Positions 1-8,180 are shown, numbered from the stretch's first letter. The stretch is DNA of 24,963 bases from an uncultured Cytophagaceae bacterium (GCA_937899305.1 CALDJV010001134.1:1-24963); one strand, 5' to 3'. The notes: a model not told the origin generated them from the letters alone. A program made the numbers and translations.

Positions 1-270
1 AAAATTAGGGTGAATAAAATTAGTGGAATTTTTCAAGTACCAAAATAAAAGATAGGAATAATTGACTGATAGATTGTTTTTTATTTGATTTTTAGTGTTT
101 TATAAGTCTTTTTAGTGATTGATAGATTGTATTTGCTTGAGCTGTTCAATTGCGTAATTTGACCAATTTACCTGGTTTTTTGCCGAATTTACCCAATTCG
201 TTTCTCCCATTCTTGACGTCCTTTGTGGCCTCAATACATCAAACATACATTACTTAAAACTCAATAGATA
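1..270. other. Left-edge intergenic region
   Basis: This AT-rich leader precedes the T9SS protein gene. Frame 1 is open from the window edge for 15 codons (reading KIRVNKISGIFQVPK, then TAA at 46-48). It could be the tail of a plus-strand gene lying outside the window, but 15 codons are not enough to support that. An 11-bp direct repeat, TGATAGATTGT, occurs at 67-77 and 120-130. A promoter-like pair lies at 132-161 and is listed separately. I see no RNA gene. Confidence 0.5.
132..161 (+). promoter_or_regulatory. Bacteroidota-type promoter-like boxes for the T9SS protein
   Basis: TTTG at 132-135 is followed after exactly 19 nt by TAATTTG at 155-161. The known Bacteroidota housekeeping promoter is TTTG about 19-20 nt before TAnnTTTG, so the spacing fits and the -7 box is one T short. 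It would leave a leader of about 100 nt before the ATG at 271. The same spacing recurs in the repeats at 5289-5318 and 11408-11437. Inferred from motif match only. Confidence 0.3.
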
Positions 271-1650
271 ATGAGATATCAATTGTTACAATTTATTGCT
301 TTTTTATTCATAAGTATCAGTGCAATCGCTCAGCAAAATGGAAGCTTCGAAACAGTTACCGGAACCAATTCGGGTGATGCTTTCCGACTGGGGGAAGTGC
401 CTCATTGGACAAGGTCGCATGGTTCGCCCAGTTTGGTAACCGGAGCCCCAACCCAAGGAGCCAGAGCTGCCTGGATGTGGTCAGCTGCCGGATATGGAGA
501 AGGGATTTTGCAAGACTATGCATTTGAAGCAGGAGAAACTTATGAGGTGAAGTTTTGGGTAAGAACCAACAATGCCGAAGGGGTGTTCTTTATAAAAGCA
601 GCCAATGGCGTAACCTACCGGGTTCCTAATATCCGCGATAGAATACCCGAGGCCAGTAGTGAGCAAATTATATTTACCGATGAGCTGGACTATTATATTT
701 GGAAACAGTTCACCATCAAATTTACCCCCAATGCTGATTACAGCCAGTTGTGGATTTACCCATTCCTGGCAACCGGAGGACCTGATACTCAAGCTGAGCT
801 CACGATTGATGGGATTCAAATAGGAAAAAAGTCTTGCGGTTTTACTGATAAAGAAGTGAACAACCATAGTTTTGAGCAAGTAACTGGATCTCAGTTTGAC
901 AATGCATTTGCATTGGGAGAAGTTACTGGTTGGCAACAATCGCATGGTACTCCAGAAATCAGAAGTAATGCATCTACGGGAAACTACGCAGCCTGGATGT
1001 CGGCAAACAACCGATTTACTGAAGGCATTGTGAGAAGGGTAAGTTTTGTGAAAGGACGACAATACAACATTACTTTTTGGGTAAAAGGAAATACAACCCA
1101 TAGCGCCCAACTATTTATCAAAGCGGCTTATGGCGTGCCCTCTCAAACTTTCCCTTTGATTCCTTTTGTGGGCGGTTCTCAAACGATATACAATGGCCAA
1201 CTCAATTTTACAGATTGGACTCAACAAACGGTTTCTTTTACGGCTGATCGTAATTACAGTCAACTATGGATTTACCCTACAATGGGCCACAGCACTACTT
1301 TGGAAGTGGGCGTTGATGAAATTTCAATGGAAGAGTATGTTTGTACTTACTCGCGAACGACCAGTCAAGAGGTTGTCATTGGCAATGGTCAGCCAGTGAT
1401 GGAGGCTGAAGTTTACCCCAACCCAGCGAGCGAAAAAATCAAGATTAGCCTGCCTGCATCTACCAAACAAGTAGCCGTAAATTTGATTCAGGTTTCTACC
1501 GGGCAAAGCGTAGCCAATTTTACAATGAACCGAAGCCAAAGCGAGTGGGGCATTCCGGCAAAAGTAAAAAACGGGGCTTATCTTATGGTCATTACTGATC
1601 TATCAAACAAGGCCACCAAAACCATCCGAGTGATTGTAAATCGTCGTTAG
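271..1650 (+). CDS. T9SS-secreted protein with two tandem beta-sandwich-like domains
   Basis: A 459-aa exported protein. Residues 1-21 form a signal peptide ending in AIAQQ. Two homologous domains follow, at about 22-189 and 196-358. Both carry the same landmarks in order: N/H-x-SFE-x-VTG, a GEV-x-x-W stretch, an SHG-x-P turn, AAWM, FWV, FIKAA-x-GV and NYSQLWIYP or DYSQLWIYP. Each ends at a Cys (189, 358). The pattern resembles carbohydrate-binding (CBM4_9-like) or galactose-binding jelly rolls, but I cannot assign a ligand. Residues 381-459 (YPNP at 382-385, ending VIVNRR) are a type A type IX secretion sorting tail, so the protein should cross the outer membrane and be surface-attached or released. 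No catalytic domain is visible; adhesion or polysaccharide binding is an inference. The gene stands alone, with a promoter-like site upstream and a hairpin downstream. Confidence 0.85.
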   Translation: MRYQLLQFIAFLFISISAIAQQNGSFETVTGTNSGDAFRLGEVPHWTRSHGSPSLVTGAPTQGARAAWMWSAAGYGEGILQDYAFEAGETYEVKFWVRTNNAEGVFFIKAANGVTYRVPNIRDRIPEASSEQIIFTDELDYYIWKQFTIKFTPNADYSQLWIYPFLATGGPDTQAELTIDGIQIGKKSCGFTDKEVNNHSFEQVTGSQFDNAFALGEVTGWQQSHGTPEIRSNASTGNYAAWMSANNRFTEGIVRRVSFVKGRQYNITFWVKGNTTHSAQLFIKAAYGVPSQTFPLIPFVGGSQTIYNGQLNFTDWTQQTVSFTADRNYSQLWIYPTMGHSTTLEVGVDEISMEEYVCTYSRTTSQEVVIGNGQPVMEAEVYPNPASEKIKISLPASTKQVAVNLIQVSTGQSVANFTMNRSQSEWGIPAKVKNGAYLMVITDLSNKATKTIRVIVNRR

Positions 1651-1694
1651 AGATTGTTTTTGCAAGCACTATAAAATGCATCAAAAGTCATTTC

Positions 1695-1726
1695 TTGTAG
1701 GGTCTCGCTATGCTAAGACCCTACAA
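1695..1726 (+). terminator. Hairpin after the T9SS protein gene
   Basis: A perfect 11-bp inverted repeat (TTGTAGGGTCT at 1695-1705 pairing with AGACCCTACAA at 1716-1726) with a 10-nt loop, starting 45 nt after the stop codon. The following sequence is only moderately T-rich (TACTTTCTT), so it is an imperfect intrinsic terminator. Position and stem strength support the call. Confidence 0.5.
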
Positions 1727-2448
1727 TACTTTCTTAGGCCTTCCTATCAGACGATGTTATTATGGGACGAAACAAAAATAACTTATTCAATTTAATTTTT
1801 TGGCCTCCATCCTTGTTGTTTATTCTAAAAGTGATAAAGCTATTTTTTCAAAACTGAGCCCTAATTTTTAGTTGCTAAAACCTGTATTTAAGTTCATCTT
1901 ATCAATGATAAATAGTACTTGAATAATTAGAACTTTCTTTTCGCTTTAGTTTGTTGGCGTTAAGAAATTTGTGGAATGAAGCCGTAAAAAAATGATCACT
2001 GAGCGAGGAACGAGGGAATGTTTGAGCATTTTAGGCGTAATGCAATAAATTTTAGCACAATAAACTACAGCGGCGGCTTTTTTTGGTTCGTTTTTTTAGC
2101 TGAAGAAAAAAATGAACGGATGTTGAGGATAGCGAATCGTTATTTTACCTCAAAACCTGACTGATTACTAAGCCTGTAAATTTACCCAAGACAAAAGATA
2201 TTTTGGGTTAAAAAAATGGACACAGTTTTGAATGCCCATTTTTGAAGTTAGGAAGGTAATTAATTTCTCATCCCTAAGTGAAGTCCAATTTCTGGAAATG
2301 AATTTTGAATAACGAAGGAAATCAGACTTTGAATGAGTGATTGAGAGTGTCCACTCACTTCTTCAACCGAGCGTAGTAAGCTCCCCAAAGAGAGACCATA
2401 ATACGGTAAACAATCAGAGAATTGAAATAATCAAGCTATTTTCAGGAA
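1727..2448. other. Gene-poor region with repeat-like block
   Basis: About 720 bp without a convincing gene. Plus-strand frames are broken often. A conspicuous block at about 1976-2118 has several non-random features: a GAGCGAGGAACGAG stretch, GGCGTAATGCAATAAATT, a GCGGCGGC run next to poly-T, and a 12-bp T/A-rich hairpin at 2086-2117. It looks like a degenerate dispersed repeat of the kind common between Bacteroidota genes; that is inference. TGGACAC near 2217 and GTGTCCA near 2347 are inverted hexamer-scale matches about 130 bp apart, but no transposase lies between them. Confidence 0.4.
2086..2117. repeat. T/A-rich hairpin within repeat-like block
   Basis: GTTCGTTTTTTT (2086-2097) pairs with AAAAAAATGAAC (2106-2117) around an 8-nt loop: 12 pairs including one G-U. 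It follows directly on a GCGGCGGC and poly-T run. In either direction it could act as a weak terminator, or it could mark the end of a dispersed element. Confidence 0.4.
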
Positions 2449-2992
2449 CTATTCCTTGGTATGCGCCTTGATCTGTTCGTTAAACTTTTCGTGATAGTAT
2501 TCTCCTTTTTTCCAGGCTTTTTTGAGTAAATCTGCCGAAATGCTTGCTTCCGCAAGTTTTATCCTGAATGATATGAATGACCTCCCCTTTATGAAAATAT
2601 ACCGACAAGTCGCGATATTTTTTTTGAGGATCATTTTGGTTTTCGTAATAGAAAATCAGCTGTCCATCCAAATCATATAAAAATTCCTGATATTGAGTTT
2701 GAGTACCATCCTCACTTTTGATGTTGATGGTGCGAATAGTGGGTTGGGATTTGCCACTGAAGCTGTAAAAATACCGTTCCAGTTTTTTATATTCCCCTTT
2801 TTGGGGTAGCTTCTTGCCAGTAGAGTTTAGCCTATATTCGTTGAGATAATACTGTTCTTTTGAAATTTTATTTTGGACATAATAGTACAAATCCTGAATA
2901 TATCTTACCCTCTTGTTTTGAGCCATTCCTGGGGTGATATGGCATAAGCCCAACCCTAATACAAGCCCAAGTATCCACCACTGTTTCTTCAT
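2449..2992 (-). pseudogene. Small exported protein, unknown function, interrupted by a frameshift
   Basis: The start is ATG at 2992-2990, giving MKKQWWILGLVLGLGLC and a signal peptide ending near GMAQ. The first frame runs on to a stop at 2480. From about 2560 its translation becomes Cys-, Arg- and Lys-rich (DKTCGSKHFG and onward), while the neighbouring frame reads smoothly (KLAEASISADLLKKAW) to a TAG at 2449-2451. Removing one base from the T run at 2557-2560 joins the frames as IIQDK-LAEASIS and restores a protein of about 181 aa. The joined protein has a signal peptide, a charged Tyr-rich body with a DLDGQLIFYYEN strand, and an amphipathic C-terminal helix. I do not recognise the family. 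A sequencing error and a real mutation are equally possible. It is divergent from the gene at 3221. Confidence 0.6.
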
Positions 2993-3173
2993 TGGTATTA
3001 TTAAATTTTTCCTAAAAAGGTCATAAGTTTGTAAATTCAGCAATTTTGTTGCTAAACATGCACTAAAACGAAAAAATAGAAGATTATCTTACATGAATTC
3101 AAATAATATTGATAGTTGATTGTCAGAATATGAAAGGTTAAGTGACTTCTGTAAGCTACTGAACCAAATGACT

Positions 3174-3189
3174 CATCAATGAGTTGATG
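3174..3189. promoter_or_regulatory. Small palindrome upstream of the CYFCGASGPE protein gene
   Basis: CATCAA (3174-3179) and TTGATG (3184-3189) form a perfect 6-bp inverted repeat around TGAG, 31 nt before the ATG at 3221. It lies in the 228-bp divergent region between the frameshifted gene and the plus-strand gene, so it could be an operator or a leader hairpin. Nothing else supports a role. Confidence 0.2.
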
Positions 3190-3220
3190 TTAAATATTAC
3201 ACGTCATTTCTTAAAAAAAC

Positions 3221-3664
3221 ATGAAAAAATGTCTAACTGTAATTTTCCTGATATGGAGTGGCTACTTATTTGCCCAAAAAAAACCGTATGCCATCTGGAA
3301 AACCCTCAAAGACGTAAAAATTAAAACGCAATATGATGCGACCAAAAAATATGAAGTAGATGTACCTATATTTGGAAATAAGGTCAAGGCCCTGCACGGC
3401 AAAATCATCACAGTAAAAGGTTATTTGCTTCCTATTGAGGCGTACACCAAACAAGGGTTTTTTATTCTGTCGGCTTTGCCCTATAATTTATGCTACTTTT
3501 GTGGGGCATCGGGACCTGAAACTGTCATGGAGGTCACTGCAAAGCGGAAAATTAAATACAGTGATAAGCCCATTGTACTAAGAGGAAAACTATTGCTAAA
3601 CGCCAAAGATGTAGATCATTTGATGTATCGTTTGGAAAATGCAGTAGTAGTGAAACCTCAATAG
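3221..3664 (+). CDS. Small exported protein with CYFCGASGPE motif (DUF3299-like)
   Basis: A 147-aa protein. Residues 1-18 are a signal peptide (MKKCLTVIFLIWSGYLFA, then QKK). The body is a single beta-rich domain: VPIFGNKVKALHGKIITVKGYLLP, then FFILSALPYNLCYFCGASGPETVMEV, then IVLRGKLLLN. The Cys-x-x-Cys followed by GASGPE-x-x-MEV is the hallmark of a small Bacteroidota family of DUF3299-like, OB-fold-like periplasmic proteins. Such a Cys pair could bind metal or be redox active, but no function is established from sequence. It has no obvious operon partner: the next gene starts 106 bp later with its own leader. Confidence 0.75.
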   Translation: MKKCLTVIFLIWSGYLFAQKKPYAIWKTLKDVKIKTQYDATKKYEVDVPIFGNKVKALHGKIITVKGYLLPIEAYTKQGFFILSALPYNLCYFCGASGPETVMEVTAKRKIKYSDKPIVLRGKLLLNAKDVDHLMYRLENAVVVKPQ

Positions 3665-3714
3665 TAATAAAAATCTTATTGGCTTTTCTCATCTTCAAAC
3701 TTTGGAGCCACCTT

Positions 3715-3732
3715 GTGATGTGTAGGCATCAC
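3715..3732. promoter_or_regulatory. Small palindrome upstream of the M28 peptidase gene
   Basis: GTGATG (3715-3720) and CATCAC (3727-3732) are a perfect 6-bp inverted repeat with a 6-nt spacer, 38 nt before the ATG at 3771. TTTG at 3701-3704 lies just upstream, but the sequence at the expected -7 position (TAGGCATC) is a poor match. It may be an operator or a leader hairpin. Confidence 0.2.
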
Positions 3733-3770
3733 TTACCAACCATCTGGCTTCGTTTAACTCATTCATATCA

Positions 3771-5180
3771 ATGAAAAAAAACTACTTTACTTGCTTTAGA
3801 GTGTGGATTGCTTGGATTTTGTGCTGTGGCCTAATGACCCAAGGACAAGTGCAAGCGCAAAAGAAACGTTCCAAGGACGAAAAAATCATTCGAAAAATTT
3901 ATAACCTGTCGCTTACTGACCAGAAGGCATATGAATGGCTGGATTTTTTGTGTAATAAAATTGGAGGCAGGCTATCAGGATCTCCCCAAGCGGCGGCGGC
4001 AGTAGAGTTTACCCGACAAGTAATGGATACCTTGGGAGTAGACCGGGTATTTTTGCAAGAAGTCATGGTACCCCATTGGGTACGTGGCGACCAGGAGATA
4101 GGAAAAATTGTCAACTCCAAACAAATCGGCTCTCAAGCAGTGCGAGTATGTGCCTTGGGCAATTCCATTGGTACTGGCCCTCAAGGACTGGTGGCCGGGG
4201 TGGTAGAAGTCAAAAACTTTGATGAACTGCGGGCATTGGGGGCTGCTAAAGTAAAAGGTAAGATTGTGTTTTACAATCGCCCCTTCGACAATACCTTGAT
4301 CCAAACTTTTCGGGCTTATGGTGGAGCAGTCAATCAACGGAGCGCAGGTGCTTCCGAAGCAGCCAAACTTGGTGCAGTAGGCGTGGTGGTACGTTCTATG
4401 ACCGGGCGCATCGACGACCACCCTCACACTGGAAATATGCGTTATCAACTCAATGTTCGAAAGATTCCAGCCGTGGCCATTAGCACCAAAGGAGCCGAGT
4501 TGTTGAGTGGTTTGCTCAAAAACGATGACCAATTGAAGTTCTATTTTCGAACTACCTGCAAAAAACTCAAAGACAAAAAATCTTACAATGTGATAGGAGA
4601 AATCAAAGGATCTCAATACCCCGATGAAATCATTGTAGTGGGAGGGCACCTCGATTCTTGGGATACAGGCGATGGAGCCCATGACGACGGAGCTGGCGCA
4701 GTACAATCTATGGACGTATTGCGGCTGATCAAAGCGGCAGGCATTCGCCCCAAGCGTACCATTCGAGCGGTCATGTTTATGAACGAAGAAAACGGCTTGC
4801 GAGGCGGCCGAAAGTATGCTGAACTGGCCGCCGAAAATAAGGAAAAGCACATTGCGGCACTAGAATCTGACTCGGGCGGATTTAGTCCTCGCAACCTTGG
4901 CGTGAATAATGATTTTGGAGGGTATACCAAAATCAAAAAGTGGGAAAAATTGTTCCTTCCATTTGGAGTAACCATTACCAATGGGGGAGGAGGCGCCGAT
5001 ATTGGTCCACTACGTACCCAAGATGTCACCATCATGAGCTTGCGTCCCGATAGTCAACGCTATTTCGACTTTCACCATACCGAGATTGATACCTTTGACA
5101 AGGTACATCCTCGGGAACTACAGCTAGGCGCTGCTACCATGGCTGCATTGGTGTATTTGTTGTCAGAGTATGGGTTATAG
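3771..5180 (+). CDS. M28 family zinc metallopeptidase (carboxypeptidase Q type)
   Basis: A 469-aa exported aminopeptidase or carboxypeptidase with two zinc ions. Residues 1-30 are a signal peptide ending QVQAQ. The opening region (YEWLDFLCNKIGGRLSGSP at 54-72, then VFLQEVMVPHW) matches the plasma glutamate carboxypeptidase (CPQ) branch of M28. A PA-like insert spans about 130-260. The catalytic core carries the family residues: H293-x-D295 in GGHLDSWDTG, D305 in AHDDGAG, the E339-E340 pair in MNEENG, D367 in ESDSGG, and H435-H436 in FDFHHTEIDTFDKV. All expected metal ligands are present, so it should be active. It probably hydrolyses peptides in the periplasm or outside the cell. It is monocistronic, followed by a strong hairpin. 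Confidence 0.9.
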   Translation: MKKNYFTCFRVWIAWILCCGLMTQGQVQAQKKRSKDEKIIRKIYNLSLTDQKAYEWLDFLCNKIGGRLSGSPQAAAAVEFTRQVMDTLGVDRVFLQEVMVPHWVRGDQEIGKIVNSKQIGSQAVRVCALGNSIGTGPQGLVAGVVEVKNFDELRALGAAKVKGKIVFYNRPFDNTLIQTFRAYGGAVNQRSAGASEAAKLGAVGVVVRSMTGRIDDHPHTGNMRYQLNVRKIPAVAISTKGAELLSGLLKNDDQLKFYFRTTCKKLKDKKSYNVIGEIKGSQYPDEIIVVGGHLDSWDTGDGAHDDGAGAVQSMDVLRLIKAAGIRPKRTIRAVMFMNEENGLRGGRKYAELAAENKEKHIAALESDSGGFSPRNLGVNNDFGGYTKIKKWEKLFLPFGVTITNGGGGADIGPLRTQDVTIMSLRPDSQRYFDFHHTEIDTFDKVHPRELQLGAATMAALVYLLSEYGL

Positions 5181-5189
5181 ATAACTACA

Positions 5190-5234
5190 ATATGGCTCAA
5201 TTGCTTCGTAGATTATGAAGTCTTTGAGCCATAT
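5190..5234. terminator. Long hairpin between the convergent M28 and DUF6493-like genes
   Basis: ATATGGCTCAA (5190-5200) is perfectly complementary to TTGAGCCATAT (5224-5234). After a symmetric 3x3 internal loop a second stem follows, CTTCGTA (5204-5210) with TATGAAG (5214-5220), closing on a 3-nt loop. It begins 9 nt after the peptidase stop codon. There is no long T tract on either side. It may be a bidirectional terminator or a transcript-end stabiliser. Confidence 0.55.
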
Positions 5235-5258
5235 AACAATGTCATTTATTTACTTAAC

Positions 5259-5414
5259 AAAGTTGAAAAAATAACCTTTCGATTTTAACAAGTTAGAAAA
5301 ATAAGAATCTTGCTCAAAGCCTTCGTCTGTGGACTATTGACTACCAACTACTAACTAAAGAAACTGTGGACTATGGACCATCGACTATATAAAACTTTAT
5401 TTTTTACCAATTAC
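5259..5414. repeat. Direct repeat copy 1, downstream flank of the LRR/SWIM cassette
   Basis: An 83-bp core at 5259-5341 matches 11378-11460 at 77 of 83 positions without gaps. A second block at 5392-5414 matches 11506-11528 at 21 of 23. The middle 50 bp differ and are mostly CTRTGGA-type heptamers. The 5392-5414 block contains the stop codon and last codons of the minus-strand gene that ends at 5397, so the repeat reaches into coding sequence here. A promoter-like pair (minus strand, TTTG at 5318-5315, TAACTTG at 5295-5289, 19-nt gap) points leftward into the hairpin at 5190-5234. Confidence 0.9.
5327..5391. repeat. CTRTGGA heptamer tract 1
   Basis: Contiguous 7-mers with no spacers: CTGTGGA, CTATTGA, CTACCAA, CTACTAA at 5327-5354; then after a short interruption CTGTGGA, CTATGGA, CCATCGA, CTATATA at 5364-5391. 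The related tracts at 11446-11473 and 22865-22899 share the consensus CTRTGGA. Confidence 0.8.
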
Positions 5415-8180
5415 CAATAGCTTTTTAACCTCTTTTTTTACCGAATTTACCTGTTGCATTTGCTCCAACTTTTGTCTTATATGTTGAGGGATATTCTGAT
5501 CAACGATTTGCAACACCTCATAATAATGATGCAATACCTTGCCAAAACTCTTGGGCAAACGATCGATATCTACTTTTAATAAACAGGCCTCCACCGTTTG
5601 ATGCAACACATCAGTATACGTCCCTTGTAGCGCGGCCAAACGGTCAAATTGTTCTATCAACCTTGGAATCGGGACAGGGTGATATTCACTGACCGCAATT
5701 TTTGATACTGCCATTGTAAATTCCTTTAGATCTAAATACTGATGCTCAACGAGCAAAGACAACCAGTAGAAAGCTGCGGCCCGCAGGGTGGTTTGAGAGC
5801 ATAAGAGGCTCATGGTAAGAAAAAGATAACCAGCTTTCTCCAATGGGACGGGGTGTTGGGCGTTGTATTTTACGATTTCGAGTACCGACTTCGACTCACT
5901 GGCCTCTAGATTATAAAAATTCCATCGGTATGCGGTTAAAATGAAGTTCATGTACAAAGGTTCCGGTAAAAAACGATCCCTTGAAAACCAGTGACTGACA
6001 TCGGCTATCATAAATTCAGGATTGCTCAAATGATGCTCAAAATAACTGTTTTGGGAAGCGTCAATTTCGTGGATGGTTTCTTGCTCAAAACCAAGGTTCA
6101 GAAGCACCCAACTGTATCCATTATCCCGAGATTTTTGGGTGATGTCCCAGTCCCAGGTGGGGGCAACTTCTCTCCAATTTTCCTTACGATGCTTTTGAAG
6201 TAGTTTACCAATGCTTTGTTCCGGATTTTTGAGTAGATAAGCCACAAACCAAATGGAATCGAGGTCGGCTATTTTCTTGGAGTCAAATACCGCTTTTTCG
6301 TCCAACAAGTAAGCAAGAATAGCATCGTATTCGGTTTCAGTATTCAAGTTACTTTTATCGAAAGCCATCCAGCGATTCAAACGGCACAATGCAATGCAAA
6401 AATCCGTTTCATTGGGGGCTTGTTTCGCGTTTTGGTATTGGGCCAAACGTTTAAAAAATAGCGTAGGATCAATCTCAAACTGTTGATGCGTGGGAGTGCT
6501 TAGCAAGGGAAGGGGATTTTGTGCTTGGAGCTGATCGACTAGATAGCTGATCCGTCCAAATCGGCTGAAAAGGCCAAACCAGCGATTGGCAGTATATTGA
6601 TAACGATCTTCTTTTCGTACTTTTTCTTCCCACCTTTTGATTTCATCAGCTATAGTGCTGGGCGTATCAGACAACCACATACAAATGAGTTTGGCTGCCA
6701 TAATATGGTGTACTCCTACACGAGCTGTAATGTCAAGGTAGCCATCTTCGGCTATTTTTTTGGCTTGTTTGAGGGCAGGCTTCAATGCCTTGGGATGAGT
6801 ATCTTTCAAATGATTGTAGCGCAAGATGGCTTCCAGAAACAATTCGTAGTCCAAGGCATCATTGCTCTTGAGCACCCGAGATGCTAAGAAAATAAACTCG
6901 TCTTCTTCTTGGATATACACCAGTTTACCTTCATCGGTGCAAGAGGTAGGCGTGTAATGCTGTGGTGCATACTGCGCATAATGGGTTGAATCGACCGCAT
7001 CCTCCCCAAGTAAATTGCTCAATGCCTGTTTTACTTCCGAGTGCATGGTATCTACAAAAGGAAGCAAGGCCGACTTTACTTGTTCATTGGGAACCTCTAA
7101 TAACTCAAAACATTCGGTGGCGGCCATTTGTACCGCGTTGTCTTCTTGCAAAAAAATAGGAGCCAATTGAACACAGCCTGATTCTGCCAAAGCTGGTTTT
7201 TTTTTGATCCCCTTGTACAATATTTTACAAGCAGTTTTTAACCCTCCATTTAGTTTTTCGGTATAAACAATGCCCTCCAAAGCATTGATGAAAAGCGTCC
7301 AATTGAACTTCGAGTGGCTGGCCATTTTTTTCAATAGTTGCAATCCAAAGTTCACCAATAGATTGCGACTATTGTACATCATTTGAATCAACTGATCTTG
7401 GCAAGCAATGTTTTCTTCCACGGTAAACGCCAAATCCCGGTAAATATTTTTGACCCACCCATGGGTATTTTGCTTCAGGGTAGGATTGTTAAAAGCATCC
7501 AACAACTTTTGTTGAATGGTGGTTCGAGAGATGTAATTTTGGTTGACCAGCTCAATAATTACTGCCGAAATGGTAAACTCTTCTTCTACATAAAAAGTGC
7601 CTTCTACCCCTAGCTCCATTTCAAATACGGCCATTAAAATATCAAGGGTAAAGTCATCCTTAGGAAAGAAATCATCAAAATTTTGTTGGGCTTTGTTGGG
7701 CAATTTGGCTTGATAATTAGTACGCCCCCATACATTGAAACGAATGAGGCAAGCGGCAAAAATTTGTCGATCAAAAGGAACTTTACCTCGTTCGTGCAGT
7801 TCACGGATGACCTTATAAGGAATTCGGGTCAGATAGCTAGTCGGAGCCGCAATGGCTGCCTTGATCTCTTGGTAGCGTTGCGCTGGTTTTTCCAAATCAT
7901 AGTGAATCATTAGCTCTGCAATGTCTTCGTCGTCTAACTGATGCAAAGAAGTCACCAGCTCCTGAAGTCGGGTAATACTCATTTGAAAACTCAAAGATAA
8001 ATTGAGAATGAGATGTTGTTTTGGGGTAAATTGGTCAGTAGACAGCCCTTGAGCATATTCAGCAAAAGCCTTGATGTCTTCGTAGTCGTGGTGAGTGTAA
8101 TGACTTTGAAACCATTGACAGGTACCAGCTACCTTTTCTTGTTGTAAACGTAGGTCAAACTCTTTGCAAATGGTGTTCAT
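5397..8180 (-). CDS. Large helical-repeat protein, DUF6493-like, SWIM partner
   Basis: A 927-aa cytosolic protein with no signal peptide and no membrane segment. It is almost entirely predicted helix (alpha-solenoid, HEAT-like appearance). Landmarks include WFQSHYTHHDYEDIKAFAEY near the N-terminus, then TRIPYKVIRELHERGKVPF, a segment of short helices about FLEAILRYNHLKDTHPKALKPALKQA, and a Lys-rich end (VKKEVKKLLVIGKK). I recognise it as resembling DUF6493, uncharacterised proteins often encoded next to SWIM zinc-finger proteins; this is from memory, not from a search. No catalytic motif is visible. Its ATG overlaps the TGA of the SWIM gene by 4 bp (ATGA at 8177-8180), indicating translational coupling and probably a shared complex. 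Its last codons lie within the direct repeat. Confidence 0.75.
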   Translation of the reverse strand: MNTICKEFDLRLQQEKVAGTCQWFQSHYTHHDYEDIKAFAEYAQGLSTDQFTPKQHLILNLSLSFQMSITRLQELVTSLHQLDDEDIAELMIHYDLEKPAQRYQEIKAAIAAPTSYLTRIPYKVIRELHERGKVPFDRQIFAACLIRFNVWGRTNYQAKLPNKAQQNFDDFFPKDDFTLDILMAVFEMELGVEGTFYVEEEFTISAVIIELVNQNYISRTTIQQKLLDAFNNPTLKQNTHGWVKNIYRDLAFTVEENIACQDQLIQMMYNSRNLLVNFGLQLLKKMASHSKFNWTLFINALEGIVYTEKLNGGLKTACKILYKGIKKKPALAESGCVQLAPIFLQEDNAVQMAATECFELLEVPNEQVKSALLPFVDTMHSEVKQALSNLLGEDAVDSTHYAQYAPQHYTPTSCTDEGKLVYIQEEDEFIFLASRVLKSNDALDYELFLEAILRYNHLKDTHPKALKPALKQAKKIAEDGYLDITARVGVHHIMAAKLICMWLSDTPSTIADEIKRWEEKVRKEDRYQYTANRWFGLFSRFGRISYLVDQLQAQNPLPLLSTPTHQQFEIDPTLFFKRLAQYQNAKQAPNETDFCIALCRLNRWMAFDKSNLNTETEYDAILAYLLDEKAVFDSKKIADLDSIWFVAYLLKNPEQSIGKLLQKHRKENWREVAPTWDWDITQKSRDNGYSWVLLNLGFEQETIHEIDASQNSYFEHHLSNPEFMIADVSHWFSRDRFLPEPLYMNFILTAYRWNFYNLEASESKSVLEIVKYNAQHPVPLEKAGYLFLTMSLLCSQTTLRAAAFYWLSLLVEHQYLDLKEFTMAVSKIAVSEYHPVPIPRLIEQFDRLAALQGTYTDVLHQTVEACLLKVDIDRLPKSFGKVLHHYYEVLQIVDQNIPQHIRQKLEQMQQVNSVKKEVKKLLVIGKK

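Noticed and set aside
67..130. 11-bp direct repeat TGATAGATTGT as an operator pair
   Set aside because: The 53-bp spacing is not a whole number of helical turns in any evident arrangement, and AT-rich 11-mers can repeat by chance.
481..1110. 209-codon open frame antisense to the T9SS protein
   Set aside because: The plus strand encodes a clear signal peptide, two homologous domains and a sorting tail; the antisense product has no coherent features.
2217..2353. Possible IS remnant bounded by TGGACAC and GTGTCCA
   Set aside because: Only about 7 bp of inverted match, no transposase fragment between, and no target duplication visible.
3975..4850. 291-codon open frame antisense to the M28 peptidase
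   Set aside because: It lies opposite a gene with all M28 metal ligands, its translation is Cys/His/Phe-rich with no family features, and long antisense frames are expected opposite this codon usage.
5327..5391. CRISPR-like array
   Set aside because: The units are contiguous 7-mers with no spacers, and no cas gene is in the window.
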